NCBI RefSeq assembly: GCF_002277895.1
Contig: NZ_CP022998.1
Location: 3,329,501-3,393,500, forward strand
Source of the DNA: Rhizobium sp. 11515TR
GTDB lineage: Bacteria; Pseudomonadota; Alphaproteobacteria; Rhizobiales; Rhizobiaceae
DNA length: 64,000 nt
Direction: 5' to 3'
The translations under genes and the position numbers were made by a program. This document shows, one piece after another, positions 51,417 to 60,900 of the stretch (position 1 is the first letter of the stretch; each line of letters starts with the position of its first letter). The notes beneath the pieces are model-generated. The model made no database searches and was not told the origin of the DNA. It saw nothing but the letters and a program-made list of their open reading frames with translations.

Positions 51417-51519
51417 CTAGAGCAATTCCAGGAAAAGTGCGTAGTGGTTTTCCGTTCGGAACTGCGTAAAAAAGAGATAGAGCATTTTCGCAATTCGAAG
51501 AAAAGCGAAACGGCTCTAG
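51417..51519. repeat. Rhizobial-type intergenic repeat with terminal inverted arms
   Basis: CTAGAGC (51417-51423) and GCTCTAG (51513-51519) bound a segment with an internal GGAAAA/TTTTCC stem (51431-51452). The motif AGAGCAATTCCAGGAAAAGTGCG is, from memory, a frequent dispersed intergenic repeat in Rhizobiales. The cupin gene stop codon lies in its right arm. Confidence 0.55.
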
Positions 51520-51929
51520 CGCGGCACATATCGCTCCAGATCCGGCAGCAGGACGACGCTTTCCTGCTCGTTCGGATCGGTGCGGGCGATGATCGCTGTC
51601 GCCGGCCGGTCGCTGAGGTTCGCGGGAAGATGCGGAACGCCGGCGGGAATATAGAACATCTCGCCTTCGCGCACGATGACATGCTCCTCCAGCCGATCGC
51701 CGAACCAGCAATGCGTCTCGCCGGAAATTGCGTAGATCGCCGTCTCATGCGAGGCGTGAAGATGCGCCTTGGCGCGGGCACCCGGCGGGATGGTCAAAAG
51801 ATGCATGCAAATCCCCGTCGAGCCCACTGTTTCGGCGGCAATCCCTTCGAAATAGCTGAAGCCCTGTTTCCCGGCATAGGTGCTGCCGGGCCTCACGATA
51901 TGGCAGGTAGGCTTCGATGAGACACTCAT
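51516..51929 (-). CDS. Cupin domain protein in the pyrimidine cluster
   Basis: A 137-residue single cupin barrel. Metal-binding type residues are in HLHASHETAIYAISGE (cupin motif 1) and GEMFYIPAGVPHLPAN (cupin motif 2). ATG 51929 follows GGGGAG; the longer frame to 52103 is not conserved. It is transcribed against the flanking pyrimidine genes. A sugar or small-molecule binding or isomerising role is possible; the function is unknown. Confidence 0.78.
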   Translation of the reverse strand: MSVSSKPTCHIVRPGSTYAGKQGFSYFEGIAAETVGSTGICMHLLTIPPGARAKAHLHASHETAIYAISGETHCWFGDRLEEHVIVREGEMFYIPAGVPHLPANLSDRPATAIIARTDPNEQESVVLLPDLERYVPR

Positions 51930-52053
51930 GGCATTGCTCCCCTCTGTCCAGCAGCCGCATGGCGTTCTCGCCTCTCCGGACTGCGGCAATGCCAAACAGA
52001 ATAACACGCAATCCGCCTCAAACATGCGGCGAAAACAGGACTGGTAGGTGTTA

Positions 52054-52845
52054 ATGACGTCATCCGCTTCCTCCGTCGTCTCCGCGCGGAATCTCTGTCT
52101 CACCTACAATACGAATGACGGGCCGGTGCATGCGCTGAGCAATGTCGATCTCGATGTTCGTAAGGGCGATTTCGTCTCCTTCATCGGTCCGTCGGGCTGT
52201 GGCAAGACCACCTTCCTGCGGGTGATTGCCGATCTCGAGCGCAAGACATCAGGCGACATCTCCGTCAACGGCATGTCGCCGGAAGACGCGCGCAAGGCCC
52301 GCGCCTACGGCTACGTCTTCCAGGCAGCCGCGCTCTATCCCTGGCGCACGATCGAGAAGAATATCGCCCTGCCGCTTGAAATCATGGGCTACGACAAGCA
52401 GGAGCAGGCCAAGCGCATCGCCCGGACGCTGGAACTCGTCAATCTCAACGGCTTCGAACACAAATTCCCCTGGCAGCTGTCCGGCGGCATGCAGCAACGC
52501 GCTTCGATCGCCCGTGCACTGGCCTTCGATGCCGATCTGCTGCTGATGGACGAACCCTTCGGCGCTCTTGACGAAATTGTCCGCGACCACCTGAACGAAC
52601 AGCTTTTGAAACTCTGGAAGCAAACGAACAAGACCATCTGCTTCGTCACCCACTCCATACCGGAAGCAGTCTATCTCTCGACGAAGATCGTGGTCATGTC
52701 GCCGCGGCCGGGCCGCGTCACCGATGTCATCGAATCGACGCTACCGACGGAGCGGCCGCTCGGCATTCGCGAAACGCCGGAATTCCTGGAAATCGCCCAC
52801 CGCGTCCGGGAAGGCTTGCGGGCCGGACATAGCTACGAGGAATAG
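52054..52845 (+). CDS. ABC transporter ATP-binding protein (SsuB/TauB class, pyrimidine-linked)
   Basis: A 263-residue ATPase with Walker A GPSGCGKTT near residue 48, signature LSGGMQQRASIARAL and Walker B LLMDEPFGALDE. It belongs to the class that works with NMT1/THI5-type binding proteins. It leads a five-gene operon with a small DMT protein, two permeases and a binding protein, placed next to the pyrimidine catabolic enzymes. Confidence 0.9.
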   Translation: MTSSASSVVSARNLCLTYNTNDGPVHALSNVDLDVRKGDFVSFIGPSGCGKTTFLRVIADLERKTSGDISVNGMSPEDARKARAYGYVFQAAALYPWRTIEKNIALPLEIMGYDKQEQAKRIARTLELVNLNGFEHKFPWQLSGGMQQRASIARALAFDADLLLMDEPFGALDEIVRDHLNEQLLKLWKQTNKTICFVTHSIPEAVYLSTKIVVMSPRPGRVTDVIESTLPTERPLGIRETPEFLEIAHRVREGLRAGHSYEE

Positions 52846-52854
52846 GATCAGGTC

Positions 52855-53190
52855 ATGAACCCGCAATTCCTCCTTTGGCTTTTCGGTGCGATGGCGATCT
52901 TCATTGGTGGTGCCACAGCATCGCGTGCCTATATCGCCAACAACAATATGTTGGTCTTGATCCTGTCGCTGGCGCTCTACTGCGTCGGCAATCTGATGAT
53001 GGTGCGGTTGATGCGCGAGGGCGGGCTTGGCCTGGCGATCTCCGCTTCCTCCATCGCGCAGCTCGTCGTCGTCAATGTCATCGCCTTCATCGTCTTCGGC
53101 GAACGGCTGAGCCTGCAGCAGCTTGCCGGCGTGGGTCTTGGCATCGTCGCCATGATCCTCATGCTGCTTCCCGCGCAAGGAAGGGCATGA
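52855..53190 (+). CDS. Small DMT/SMR-like membrane protein in the ABC operon
   Basis: A 111-residue protein with four membrane helices resembling one EamA/SMR unit (AMAIFIGGATASRAYIANNN, later AISASSIAQLVVVNVIAFIVFGERLSLQQ). Its stop overlaps the start of the first permease, so it is coupled to the ABC transporter. It could be an exporter or accessory factor for pyrimidine products; this is inferred from position only. Confidence 0.75.
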   Translation: MNPQFLLWLFGAMAIFIGGATASRAYIANNNMLVLILSLALYCVGNLMMVRLMREGGLGLAISASSIAQLVVVNVIAFIVFGERLSLQQLAGVGLGIVAMILMLLPAQGRA

Positions 53191-54080
53191 ACATGAAAAG
53201 GGAACAGTTCTTCAGGCACAAATTCCTGCCGGTCACGACGATCGTCTTGGCGATCATCCTGCTCTGGTACGTCTTCGCTATTATCCTCAACGCACCATTC
53301 CAGCGCGATCTCGACCGGCGCGGCAATGTCAGCCCGACGACGCTGGAATTCATCGGCAAGACGCTGGCGCAGCCGAAGCCGACCCTGCCGGCTCCGCATC
53401 AGGTTGCGCAGAATGTCTTCGAAAACACCTTCCTGCGAGTACCCACCAGCAATCGCAGCCTCGTCTATAATGCGTGGGTGACGCTGGCGCCGACGGCGGT
53501 CGGTTTTGCCTTCGGAACGATTCTCGGCGTCCTCTTTGCAGTCGGCATCGTTCATCTCGTCGCACTCGACCGCAGCCTGATGCCCTGGATCATCGCGTCG
53601 CAGACGATTCCGATCCTCGCCATCGCGCCGACGATCATCGTCGTCTTCAGTGCGCTTGGGATAGACGGGCTGATCCCCAAGGCGCTGATTTCCACCTATC
53701 TGTCGTTCTTCCCTGTCACCGTCGGCATGACGAAGGGCCTGCGCTCGCCGGAGATCATGCATCTCGATCTGATGCGCACCTATAATGCCAGCAGCTGGCA
53801 GACCTTCTGGAAACTGCGCGTGCCGGCTTCGATCCCCTTCCTCTTCACCTCGATGAAGGTCGCCATCGCCGCAAGTCTGGTCGGGACGATCGTCGGCGAG
53901 CTGCCGACGGGCGCGGTCGCCGGCATCGGCGCGAAGCTTCTGGCAGGCTCCTATTACAGCCAGACGATCGACATATGGGCCGCCTTGGTCGCCGGCTCTG
54001 TGCTCGCGGCCGTTCTCGTCGGTATCGTCAGCATCGCCGCTCGCATCGTCGACCGTTCGATGGGAGGCAGAACCGCATGA
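53187..54080 (+). CDS. ABC transporter permease (pyrimidine-linked), first
   Basis: A 297-residue permease with about six helices and an EAA-type loop (DLMRTYNASSWQTFWKLRVPASIPFLFTSM, near residue 195). It starts in the ATGA overlap with the preceding gene and itself overlaps the next permease by four bases. It forms the channel together with that protein. Confidence 0.88.
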   Translation: MNMKREQFFRHKFLPVTTIVLAIILLWYVFAIILNAPFQRDLDRRGNVSPTTLEFIGKTLAQPKPTLPAPHQVAQNVFENTFLRVPTSNRSLVYNAWVTLAPTAVGFAFGTILGVLFAVGIVHLVALDRSLMPWIIASQTIPILAIAPTIIVVFSALGIDGLIPKALISTYLSFFPVTVGMTKGLRSPEIMHLDLMRTYNASSWQTFWKLRVPASIPFLFTSMKVAIAASLVGTIVGELPTGAVAGIGAKLLAGSYYSQTIDIWAALVAGSVLAAVLVGIVSIAARIVDRSMGGRTA

Positions 54081-55210
54081 GATCCTTCCATTTCTCCTGG
54101 CAGGGCATTCTTGCACTTCTTCTCTGTCTTGCCGCCATCCCTGCATTGCCGCTGCTTGCAGCGGATGCCGCGCCACCAGTCAGCAGCGGAACAATCTTCG
54201 TCATCTTCATTCTGATTGCCGCAGCGGCCGCCCTTTCCTTCATGCGCCTATCTGCGGACCTGAGCGCGGCGACCCTCTTCTTCGGCGCGCATGCGGCGGC
54301 ATGGCTGCTGCTCGCGGGAATTTCCGGCAATGAGGGCAAAGCACAGCTATCCTTCTTCATTCTGATTGCCGCTTCATGGCTGCTGGCGTGGCGCTGCGTT
54401 TCCGTCCTGTCGTCGATGCGTTCGCATTCGGTCGCCGGCAACTATACGCTGCGGCTGCTGATCCCGGCGATCTTCGGCATATGGATATTGATCATCTGGG
54501 AAGCCGTCACCCGCGGCGCCGGCGTTTCTCTGGTTCTGCTGCCGCCGCCGAGTGCCATCGGCTCCAGGATCGCCAATTCGATTCCGACATTGTGGATCGA
54601 TGTCCGCCAGACGATCCTCACCGCTGTCCTGATCGGCTACATCATCGGCTGCGCCAGCGGCTTCATCGTCGCCATTCTCGCGGACCGCTTCGCCTTCCTG
54701 CGCCGCGGTCTGCTGCCCATCGGCAATTTCGTTTCGGCCCTGCCGATCATTGGCGTCGCGCCGATCATGGTCATGTGGTTCGGCTTCGACTGGCAGTCGA
54801 AGGCGGCCGTCGTCGTCATCATGACCTTCTTTCCGATGCTGGTGAACACGGTGACTGGCCTTGCCGCTGCCGGCAACATGGAACGCGACCTGATGCGCAC
54901 CTATGCATCGAGCTATTGGCAGACGCTCTTCAAGCTGCGGCTTCCGGCCGCCGCTCCGTTTATTTTCAATGCGCTGAAGATCAACTCGACCCTGGCGATG
55001 ATTGGTGCCATCGTGGCGGAGTTCTTCGGCACGCCCATGTCGGGCATGGGCTTCCGCATTTCAACCGAAAATGGCCGGTTGAACCTCGATATGGTCTGGG
55101 CTGAGATCGCGGTTGCCGCGATCGCCGGCTCGGTCTTCTACGGTATCGTCGCCATCGTTGAACGAATGGTGACGTTCTGGCATCCGTCTATCCGTGGTGG
55201 GCAGACGTAA
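54077..55210 (+). CDS. ABC transporter permease (pyrimidine-linked), second, extended
   Basis: A 377-residue permease. The last 250 residues are the usual permease domain with the loop DLMRTYASSYWQTLFKLRLPAAAPFIFNAL. The first 125 add about three or four extra membrane helices not found in the first permease. The start overlaps the previous stop (ATGA). It closes the channel-forming pair. Confidence 0.87.
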   Translation: MRSFHFSWQGILALLLCLAAIPALPLLAADAAPPVSSGTIFVIFILIAAAAALSFMRLSADLSAATLFFGAHAAAWLLLAGISGNEGKAQLSFFILIAASWLLAWRCVSVLSSMRSHSVAGNYTLRLLIPAIFGIWILIIWEAVTRGAGVSLVLLPPPSAIGSRIANSIPTLWIDVRQTILTAVLIGYIIGCASGFIVAILADRFAFLRRGLLPIGNFVSALPIIGVAPIMVMWFGFDWQSKAAVVVIMTFFPMLVNTVTGLAAAGNMERDLMRTYASSYWQTLFKLRLPAAAPFIFNALKINSTLAMIGAIVAEFFGTPMSGMGFRISTENGRLNLDMVWAEIAVAAIAGSVFYGIVAIVERMVTFWHPSIRGGQT

Positions 55211-55215
55211 TCCAG

Positions 55216-55233
55216 GATCCCTTCCAAGGGATC
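55216..55233 (+). other. Intercistronic hairpin before the binding-protein gene
   Basis: GATCCCTT (55216-55223) pairs perfectly with AAGGGATC (55226-55233) with a two-base centre. It lies between the permease and substrate-binding protein genes, where such structures often raise the level of binding-protein mRNA. Confidence 0.5.
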
Positions 55234-55265
55234 AAGGCATAACTTCAGAGGGAAAGGGTGAATAC

Positions 55266-56234
55266 ATGAAAAAAATAATGTTTGCATTGATGGCAAGTGC
55301 CATGACGCTTGCCGCCACCCAGGGCGCAATGGCGGCGGATAAGTTGACCCTGCAGCTGAAATGGGTGGCCCAGGCTCAGTTCGGCGGCTACTTCGTCGCC
55401 AAGGACAAGGGCTTCTACAAGGAAGAAGGCCTCGATGTCGATATCAAGGCGGGCGGGCCTGATATTGCTCCGGAGCAGGTCATCGCCGGCGGCGGCGCCG
55501 ATGTGATCGTCGATTGGATGGGTGGAGCGCTGGTCGCCCGCGAAAAGGGCGTGCCGCTCATCAATATTGCCCAGCCCTTCGAAAAATCCGGTCTGGAGCT
55601 GATCTGCCCGAAGGACGGTCCGGTCAAGACGGAAAAGGATTTCAAGGGGCACACCCTCGGCGTCTGGTTCTACGGCAACGAATATCCCTTCTTTGCCTGG
55701 ATGCACAAGCTCGGCCTCAAGACCGACGGCGGCAAGGATGGCGTCAACGTGCTGAAGCAGAGCTTCGACGTGCAGCCCCTCGTGCAGAAGCAGGCCGATT
55801 GCATCTCCGTCATGACCTATAACGAATACTGGCAGGCGATCGATGCCGGCTTCAAGGCCGAAGACCTGACCGTCTTCAACTATACGAAGCTCGGCAACGA
55901 CCTTCTGGAAGACGGCCTCTATGTCAAGGAAGACAAGCTGAAGGATGCGAAGTTCAAGGCCGACATGGTGAAATTCGTCCGCGCTTCAATGAAGGGCTGG
56001 AAATATGCCGTCGAGCATCCGGATGAAGCCGCCGAAATCGTCATGGACAATGGTGGCCAGGATGAAAACCACCAGAAGCGCATGGCGGGCGAAGTCGCCA
56101 AGCTGATCGGCAACGGCAAGCTCGACATGAAGACCTATGACCGCACCGTCGAAGCCCTGCTCGATCAGAAGATCATCAACAAGAAGCCGTCCGGCGCCTA
56201 TACGCATGAGATCACGGACGCTGCTCTGAAATAA
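55266..56234 (+). CDS. NMT1/THI5-like ABC substrate-binding protein
   Basis: A 322-residue periplasmic protein with a Sec signal (MKKIMFALMASAMTLAATQG, cleavage near AMAAD). The mature start LTLQLKWVAQAQFGGYFVAKDKGFYKEEGLDV is the NMT1/THI5 hallmark for binding pyrimidine-like or thiamine-precursor ligands. GAGGGAAAGG precedes the start. With the adjacent catabolic genes it most likely imports uracil, thymine or a related base. Confidence 0.9.
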   Translation: MKKIMFALMASAMTLAATQGAMAADKLTLQLKWVAQAQFGGYFVAKDKGFYKEEGLDVDIKAGGPDIAPEQVIAGGGADVIVDWMGGALVAREKGVPLINIAQPFEKSGLELICPKDGPVKTEKDFKGHTLGVWFYGNEYPFFAWMHKLGLKTDGGKDGVNVLKQSFDVQPLVQKQADCISVMTYNEYWQAIDAGFKAEDLTVFNYTKLGNDLLEDGLYVKEDKLKDAKFKADMVKFVRASMKGWKYAVEHPDEAAEIVMDNGGQDENHQKRMAGEVAKLIGNGKLDMKTYDRTVEALLDQKIINKKPSGAYTHEITDAALK

Positions 56235-56256
56235 GCTCGGAGCACTCACAGAGACG

Positions 56257-56293
56257 AAAACGCGCGAGGTTTCCGGCCTCGCGCGTTTTTTTT
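56257..56293 (+). terminator. Rho-independent terminator of the ABC operon
   Basis: A perfect 13-bp GC-rich stem (56257-56269 with 56277-56289) is followed by a long T run. Confidence 0.9.
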
Positions 56294-56725
56294 CATTTTG
56301 TAACAGCGGCAACAAAAGGCTGGCTTTCTCACAGCAATTGCCTGAAAAGCCCTCGGCTATCAATTATTCGAATGCTGACATCACAATGCCGTGATTGCTT
56401 CGCATGGTTGTAAACGATAGAAATGCCCGCGAAATCATTTTCTCGTGATCTTGCGAGAATTGAAAACCGCTCCCATCTACAAAGGCAATTTTAGGATGAG
56501 GATCTGCAAGGCATGACGGACGGATATCACAGCGCCGCGCGTCAGATATGACGCGCAAAGGTCGCTGTAACACTTTAAATTTACTGCATAATTCCTTAAA
56601 TCGATTCGATTTAAGGAATTATGCAGTCATCCGCCGGGGAAGCCGGCTCGCATGCAGTAATTCCCCTTGTTCGCGACGGAAAACAGCGAAATCCCTTTGA
56701 TCAATGCCGAACTGGAACTGAACGC
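56294..56725. other. Intergenic region upstream of the RND operon
   Basis: About 430 bases. 56294-56528 is AT-richer with no gene seen. 56529-56626 is a two-hairpin repeat. 56627-56725 stays open in frame with the adaptor gene, but that stretch is unlikely to be translated. The promoter of the RND pair must lie in or after the repeat. Confidence 0.45.
56529..56626. repeat. Two-hairpin intergenic repeat with 20-bp perfect palindrome
   Basis: The first hairpin pairs ACAGCG and GCGCGTC (56529-56543) with GACGCGC (56550-56556) and CGCTGT (56563-56568). The second is a perfect 20-bp inverted repeat (56584-56603 with 56607-56626) around ATT, made of AATTCCTTAAATCG-type sequence. From memory, similar units are dispersed in Rhizobium intergenic regions. 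Confidence 0.6.
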
Positions 56726-57916
56726 ATGGCCTTCACGCCGTTTAGACTTCTGAGCACGACTGCCATCCTGCTTTCCCTGCTGGCCGCACCGGCCGCCCTG
56801 GCAGAAGAGCCCCCGGTTACCGCGCCGAAACAGAACCTGCCCGCAATCGTCATCACCACAGCCACGATGCGCCACCTGACCGACAAGGTCGTCGCGACCG
56901 GCACGGTGAAGGCGGTCGAGGAGGTTTACATCCAGCCGCAGGTGGATGGCCTCTCCATTCGCTCACTCAACGCAGATGTCGGCGACAAGGTGAGCGCGAA
57001 CAGCACGCTTGCCACGCTAAACGATGATGCTCTTATTCTGCAGAAGAGCCAGATGCAGGCGACGCGGGCCAAGGGCGAAGCAAGCCTTGCGCAATTGCAC
57101 GCTCAGCTCACCGAAGCCCGCGCCAATGCCGAAGAGGCGGAATTGCAGCGTGTTCGCGCCGTCACGATGGGCGCCAAGGGCACGATGTCGACCTCCTCGG
57201 TGGAACAGGCGAATGCCGCAGCCGCTGCCAACAAGGCGCGCGTCGTTTCCGCCGAGCAGGCGATCGCCGTTGCAGAGGCCGATCTGAAGGTTACCGACAG
57301 TCAGATCGCCGATACCGACCTCAAGCTTGCCAGAACGGGCATTAAGACCCCCGTCGCCGGCACCGTCGCCTCGCGCAATGCCCGCGTCGGCGCCATCGCC
57401 AACGGCAATGGCGATCCACTTTTCACCATCATCCGCGACAGCCAGCTCGAACTGGTGGTCGATGTGTCCGAGAGCGATATCACCAAGATCACGAGCGGAC
57501 AGAAGGCCTTGATCGCGCTTTCAGGCCGCCGCGAAAAGCTTGCCGGAACGGTCCGTCTCGTTGCTCCGATCGTCGATCCCGTCACCCGCCTTGGCGCGGT
57601 GCATATCACGATCGACGAAGGCGAGAAGGCTCGCGCCGGCATGTATGGCAGCGCCGAGATCATCATTCGCCAGGAAGATGGCGTTGCGCTGCCGCTGACG
57701 GCAGTCAACAGCGAGGAAAACGGTTCTTCCGCCCGCAAGGTCGAAAACGGCGTGGTCAAGTTCGTGAGCGTCGAAACCGGCATTCAGGACGCAGGCTATG
57801 TCGAGATCCTCAAGGGCCTCAAGGCTGGTGACGAGGTCGTCGCTAAGGCCGGTGCCTATGTTCGCGACGGCGACCATATCACGCCTGTGCGCGACGCGTC
57901 GCAAGCCTCCAACTGA
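56726..57916 (+). CDS. RND efflux periplasmic adaptor (membrane fusion protein)
   Basis: A 396-residue HlyD/AcrA-type adaptor with a signal segment (FRLLSTTAILLSLLAAPAALAEE). The barrel-sandwich hybrid halves flank a helical hairpin of about residues 110-195, followed by a beta-barrel domain (ELVVDVSESDITKI). ATG 56726 is chosen because it begins the signal peptide; the frame is open upstream into the repeat. It links the RND pump gene, 14 bases downstream, to an outer-membrane channel not encoded here. Confidence 0.88.
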   Translation: MAFTPFRLLSTTAILLSLLAAPAALAEEPPVTAPKQNLPAIVITTATMRHLTDKVVATGTVKAVEEVYIQPQVDGLSIRSLNADVGDKVSANSTLATLNDDALILQKSQMQATRAKGEASLAQLHAQLTEARANAEEAELQRVRAVTMGAKGTMSTSSVEQANAAAAANKARVVSAEQAIAVAEADLKVTDSQIADTDLKLARTGIKTPVAGTVASRNARVGAIANGNGDPLFTIIRDSQLELVVDVSESDITKITSGQKALIALSGRREKLAGTVRLVAPIVDPVTRLGAVHITIDEGEKARAGMYGSAEIIIRQEDGVALPLTAVNSEENGSSARKVENGVVKFVSVETGIQDAGYVEILKGLKAGDEVVAKAGAYVRDGDHITPVRDASQASN

Positions 57917-57930
57917 GCGAGAACGACAAG

Positions 57931-60900
57931 ATGAACTTCTCCGCCTGGTCCATCCGAAATCCGGTCGCCCCGCTCCTCGGCTTCTTCCTGCTGATGGTCG
58001 TGGGCGCGCACGCTTTCTTCAATCTGCCCATCACCCGGTTTCCGAATATCGACGTGCCTGTCGTCAACGTCACAGTGACGCAGAGCGGCGCCTCCCCGGC
58101 CGAACTCGAAATGCAGGTGACAAAGGAGATCGAAGACGCTGTCGCCAGCATCAACGGCATCGACGAGATTCAGTCGACCGTCACCGACGGTCAATCGCAG
58201 ACGGTCGTCATCTTCCGCCTGGAAGTGCCGACGCAGCAGGCGGTTCAGGATACCAAGGATGCTATCGACCGCATTCGCGGCAACCTGCCCTCGACGATCG
58301 ATGAGCCCATCGTCTCCAAGGTCGATGTCGAGGGACAGGCGATCCAGAGCTTTGCCGTTTCTTCTCCGAACATGACGCTGGAAGAGCTGTCCTGGTTCGT
58401 GGACGACACGGTCAAGCGTGCCCTCCAGGGTCAGGCAGGCATAGGCCGCGTCGATCGCTACGGCGGCGCCGACCGCGAAGTGCGCATCGAGCTCGATCCG
58501 AACAAGCTGAATGCCTATGGCATCACCGCGCTTTCCGTGAGCCAGCAGCTGCGCAGCACCAATATCGACTTAGGCTCCGGCCGTGGCCAGGTGGCCGGTA
58601 GCGAGCAGGCGATCCGCGTGCTCGGCGATGCCCGCAATGTCGCCCAGCTAGCCGATACGACGATCGCGCTCACCAACGGCCGTTTCGTAAAACTCTCCGA
58701 TCTCGGCGCCATCAAGGATACCTATCAGGAACCGAAATCCTTCTCCCGCTTCAACAGCACGCCCGTCGTCACCTTCGGCGTCTTCCGCGCCAAGGGCGCC
58801 AGCGAAGTGACGGTCGCCAAGACGGTGGGCGATACGCTCGACAAGGTGCGGGCCGAGAACCCGAACGTTTCGATCGAGATGATCGACGATGCCGTCTACT
58901 ACACCTATGGCAACTACGAATCCGCGATGCACACGCTGATCGAAGGCGCCATACTGGCCGTCATCGTCGTCTTCCTGTTCCTGCGGAACTGGCGCGCGAC
59001 GCTCATATCGGCGGTTGCCTTGCCGCTCTCCGCGATCCCGACATTCTGGATCATGAACCAGATCGGCTTCTCGCTGAACCTCGTCAGCTTCCTGGCGCTG
59101 ACGCTGGCAACCGGTATTCTCGTCGATGATGCCATCGTCGAAATCGAAAACATCGCGCGCCACATCAAGATGGGCAAGACGCCCTATCGCGCGGCCATCG
59201 ACGCTGCAGACGAAATCGGCTTGGCGGTCATTGCGACGACCTTCACCATCATCGCGGTCTTCGTGCCCGTCTCCTTCATGCCGGGCATTCCGGGGCAGTA
59301 CTTCATCCAGTTCGGCCTGACCGTCGCCTTCTCGGTGTTCTTCTCGCTGCTGGTGGCGCGTCTGATCACGCCGATGATGGCCGCCTATCTGATGCGTGCC
59401 GAAGACGGCGTCGAGGACCACCACGACAATGACGGCCGCTTCATGCGTGGCTATAGCTGGCTGGTGCGGCTGACGACGAAGAAGTGGTACACGCGTTATC
59501 CGACGCTGCTGGCCGCCTTCGCCTTCTCGGTCGTTTCGGTCTTCGCTCTTATCATGTTCGTCCCCGGCAGCTTCATCCCGCCAGAAGACTCCTCGCGTAT
59601 CGTTCTGTCGGCGGAACTACCGCCGAACGCCCGGCTCGATGATACGGAACAGGCAACCAACGAGATCTATCGGCGCGTGAAGGGTATCGATGGCGTTGAA
59701 AGCGTCTTCGTACTCGGCGGCGCCTCGCCGAAGGGCGATCTGGAACTGCGCCGCGCCACCGTGACGCTGACACTCGGCAAGCTCGATCAGTCGTTGACAA
59801 AGAAGCTCGTGAACGACGTTCTCGGCGCGATCCCGGTCATCGGTCCCCATCTGCCGAAGGTTGCCGTCCATGGCCGCGTACGCCCGCAATGGGAGATCGA
59901 AAAGGAAGTCTTTGCCAAGCTGCGCTCGATACCCGACGTCCGCATCACCAAGCTGAACGATCGTGGCGACCGCGACCTGACCTATAACTTCCTCTCGCGC
60001 AACGAAAAGGATCTCAATCAGGCAGTCGGCATTCTGGAAGCCAAGCTGCGCGCCGATCCGGCCCTTGCCAATGTCAGCGCCGACGGCGCCCTGCCGCGGC
60101 CCGAGCTGCAGATCTTCCCGCGCAAGGACGAGGCGGCACGCCTTGGCATAACGCCACAGATGATTTCGGATACGATTCGCGTGGCAACCATCGGCGATAT
60201 CGACGCTTCACTTGCGAAGATCTCGCTCGACGACCGCCAGATCCCGATCCGCGTTCAGGCTTCACTCGGCATGCGCCGAGATCTGGCCGCGATCCGTGCG
60301 TTGCGCATCAAGACATCCACCGGCACCACCGGACAGGCGTCCACCGGCACCACCGTGCCGCTGTCGAGTGTGGCGGACATCGATTATTCGGAGGGCCTCT
60401 CCTCCATCAAGCGCAACAACCGCTATCGTGTCGTCGCCATCGGCGCCGACCTGCCGCAGGGCGTGGCGCTGGATACGGCATCGGAACATTTCCTCAATAT
60501 CGTCAACAGCGCCCAGATACCGGCAACCGTGCATCTGGCCGAAAGCGGCGATACCAAGGTCCAGAAGGAAATGCAGCAGAGTTTCGGCAATGCCATGCTG
60601 CTCGGCCTTCTCCTCGTCCTGACCGTGCTTATCCTGCTGTTCAAGGATGTGATCCAGCCCTTCACCATTCTACTGTCGCTGCCATTGGCGATCGGCGGCG
60701 TGGCGCTGGCCTTGATCATGACCGGCAACGCGCTTTCGATGCCTGTGATGATCGGCATTCTGATGCTGATGGGCATCGTGACGAAGAACGCCATCCTGCT
60801 CGTCGATTTCGCCATCGAGATGATGCACCAGGGCATGCCGAGGCTGGAAGCGGTGGTCGAAGCCGGCCGCAAGCGTGCCCGCCCGATCATCATGACCTCG

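Noticed and set aside
51930..52103. N-terminal extension of the cupin gene to 52103
   Set aside because: The extension overlaps the start of the divergent ABC ATPase gene and has no cupin similarity. ATG 51929 has its own ribosome site.
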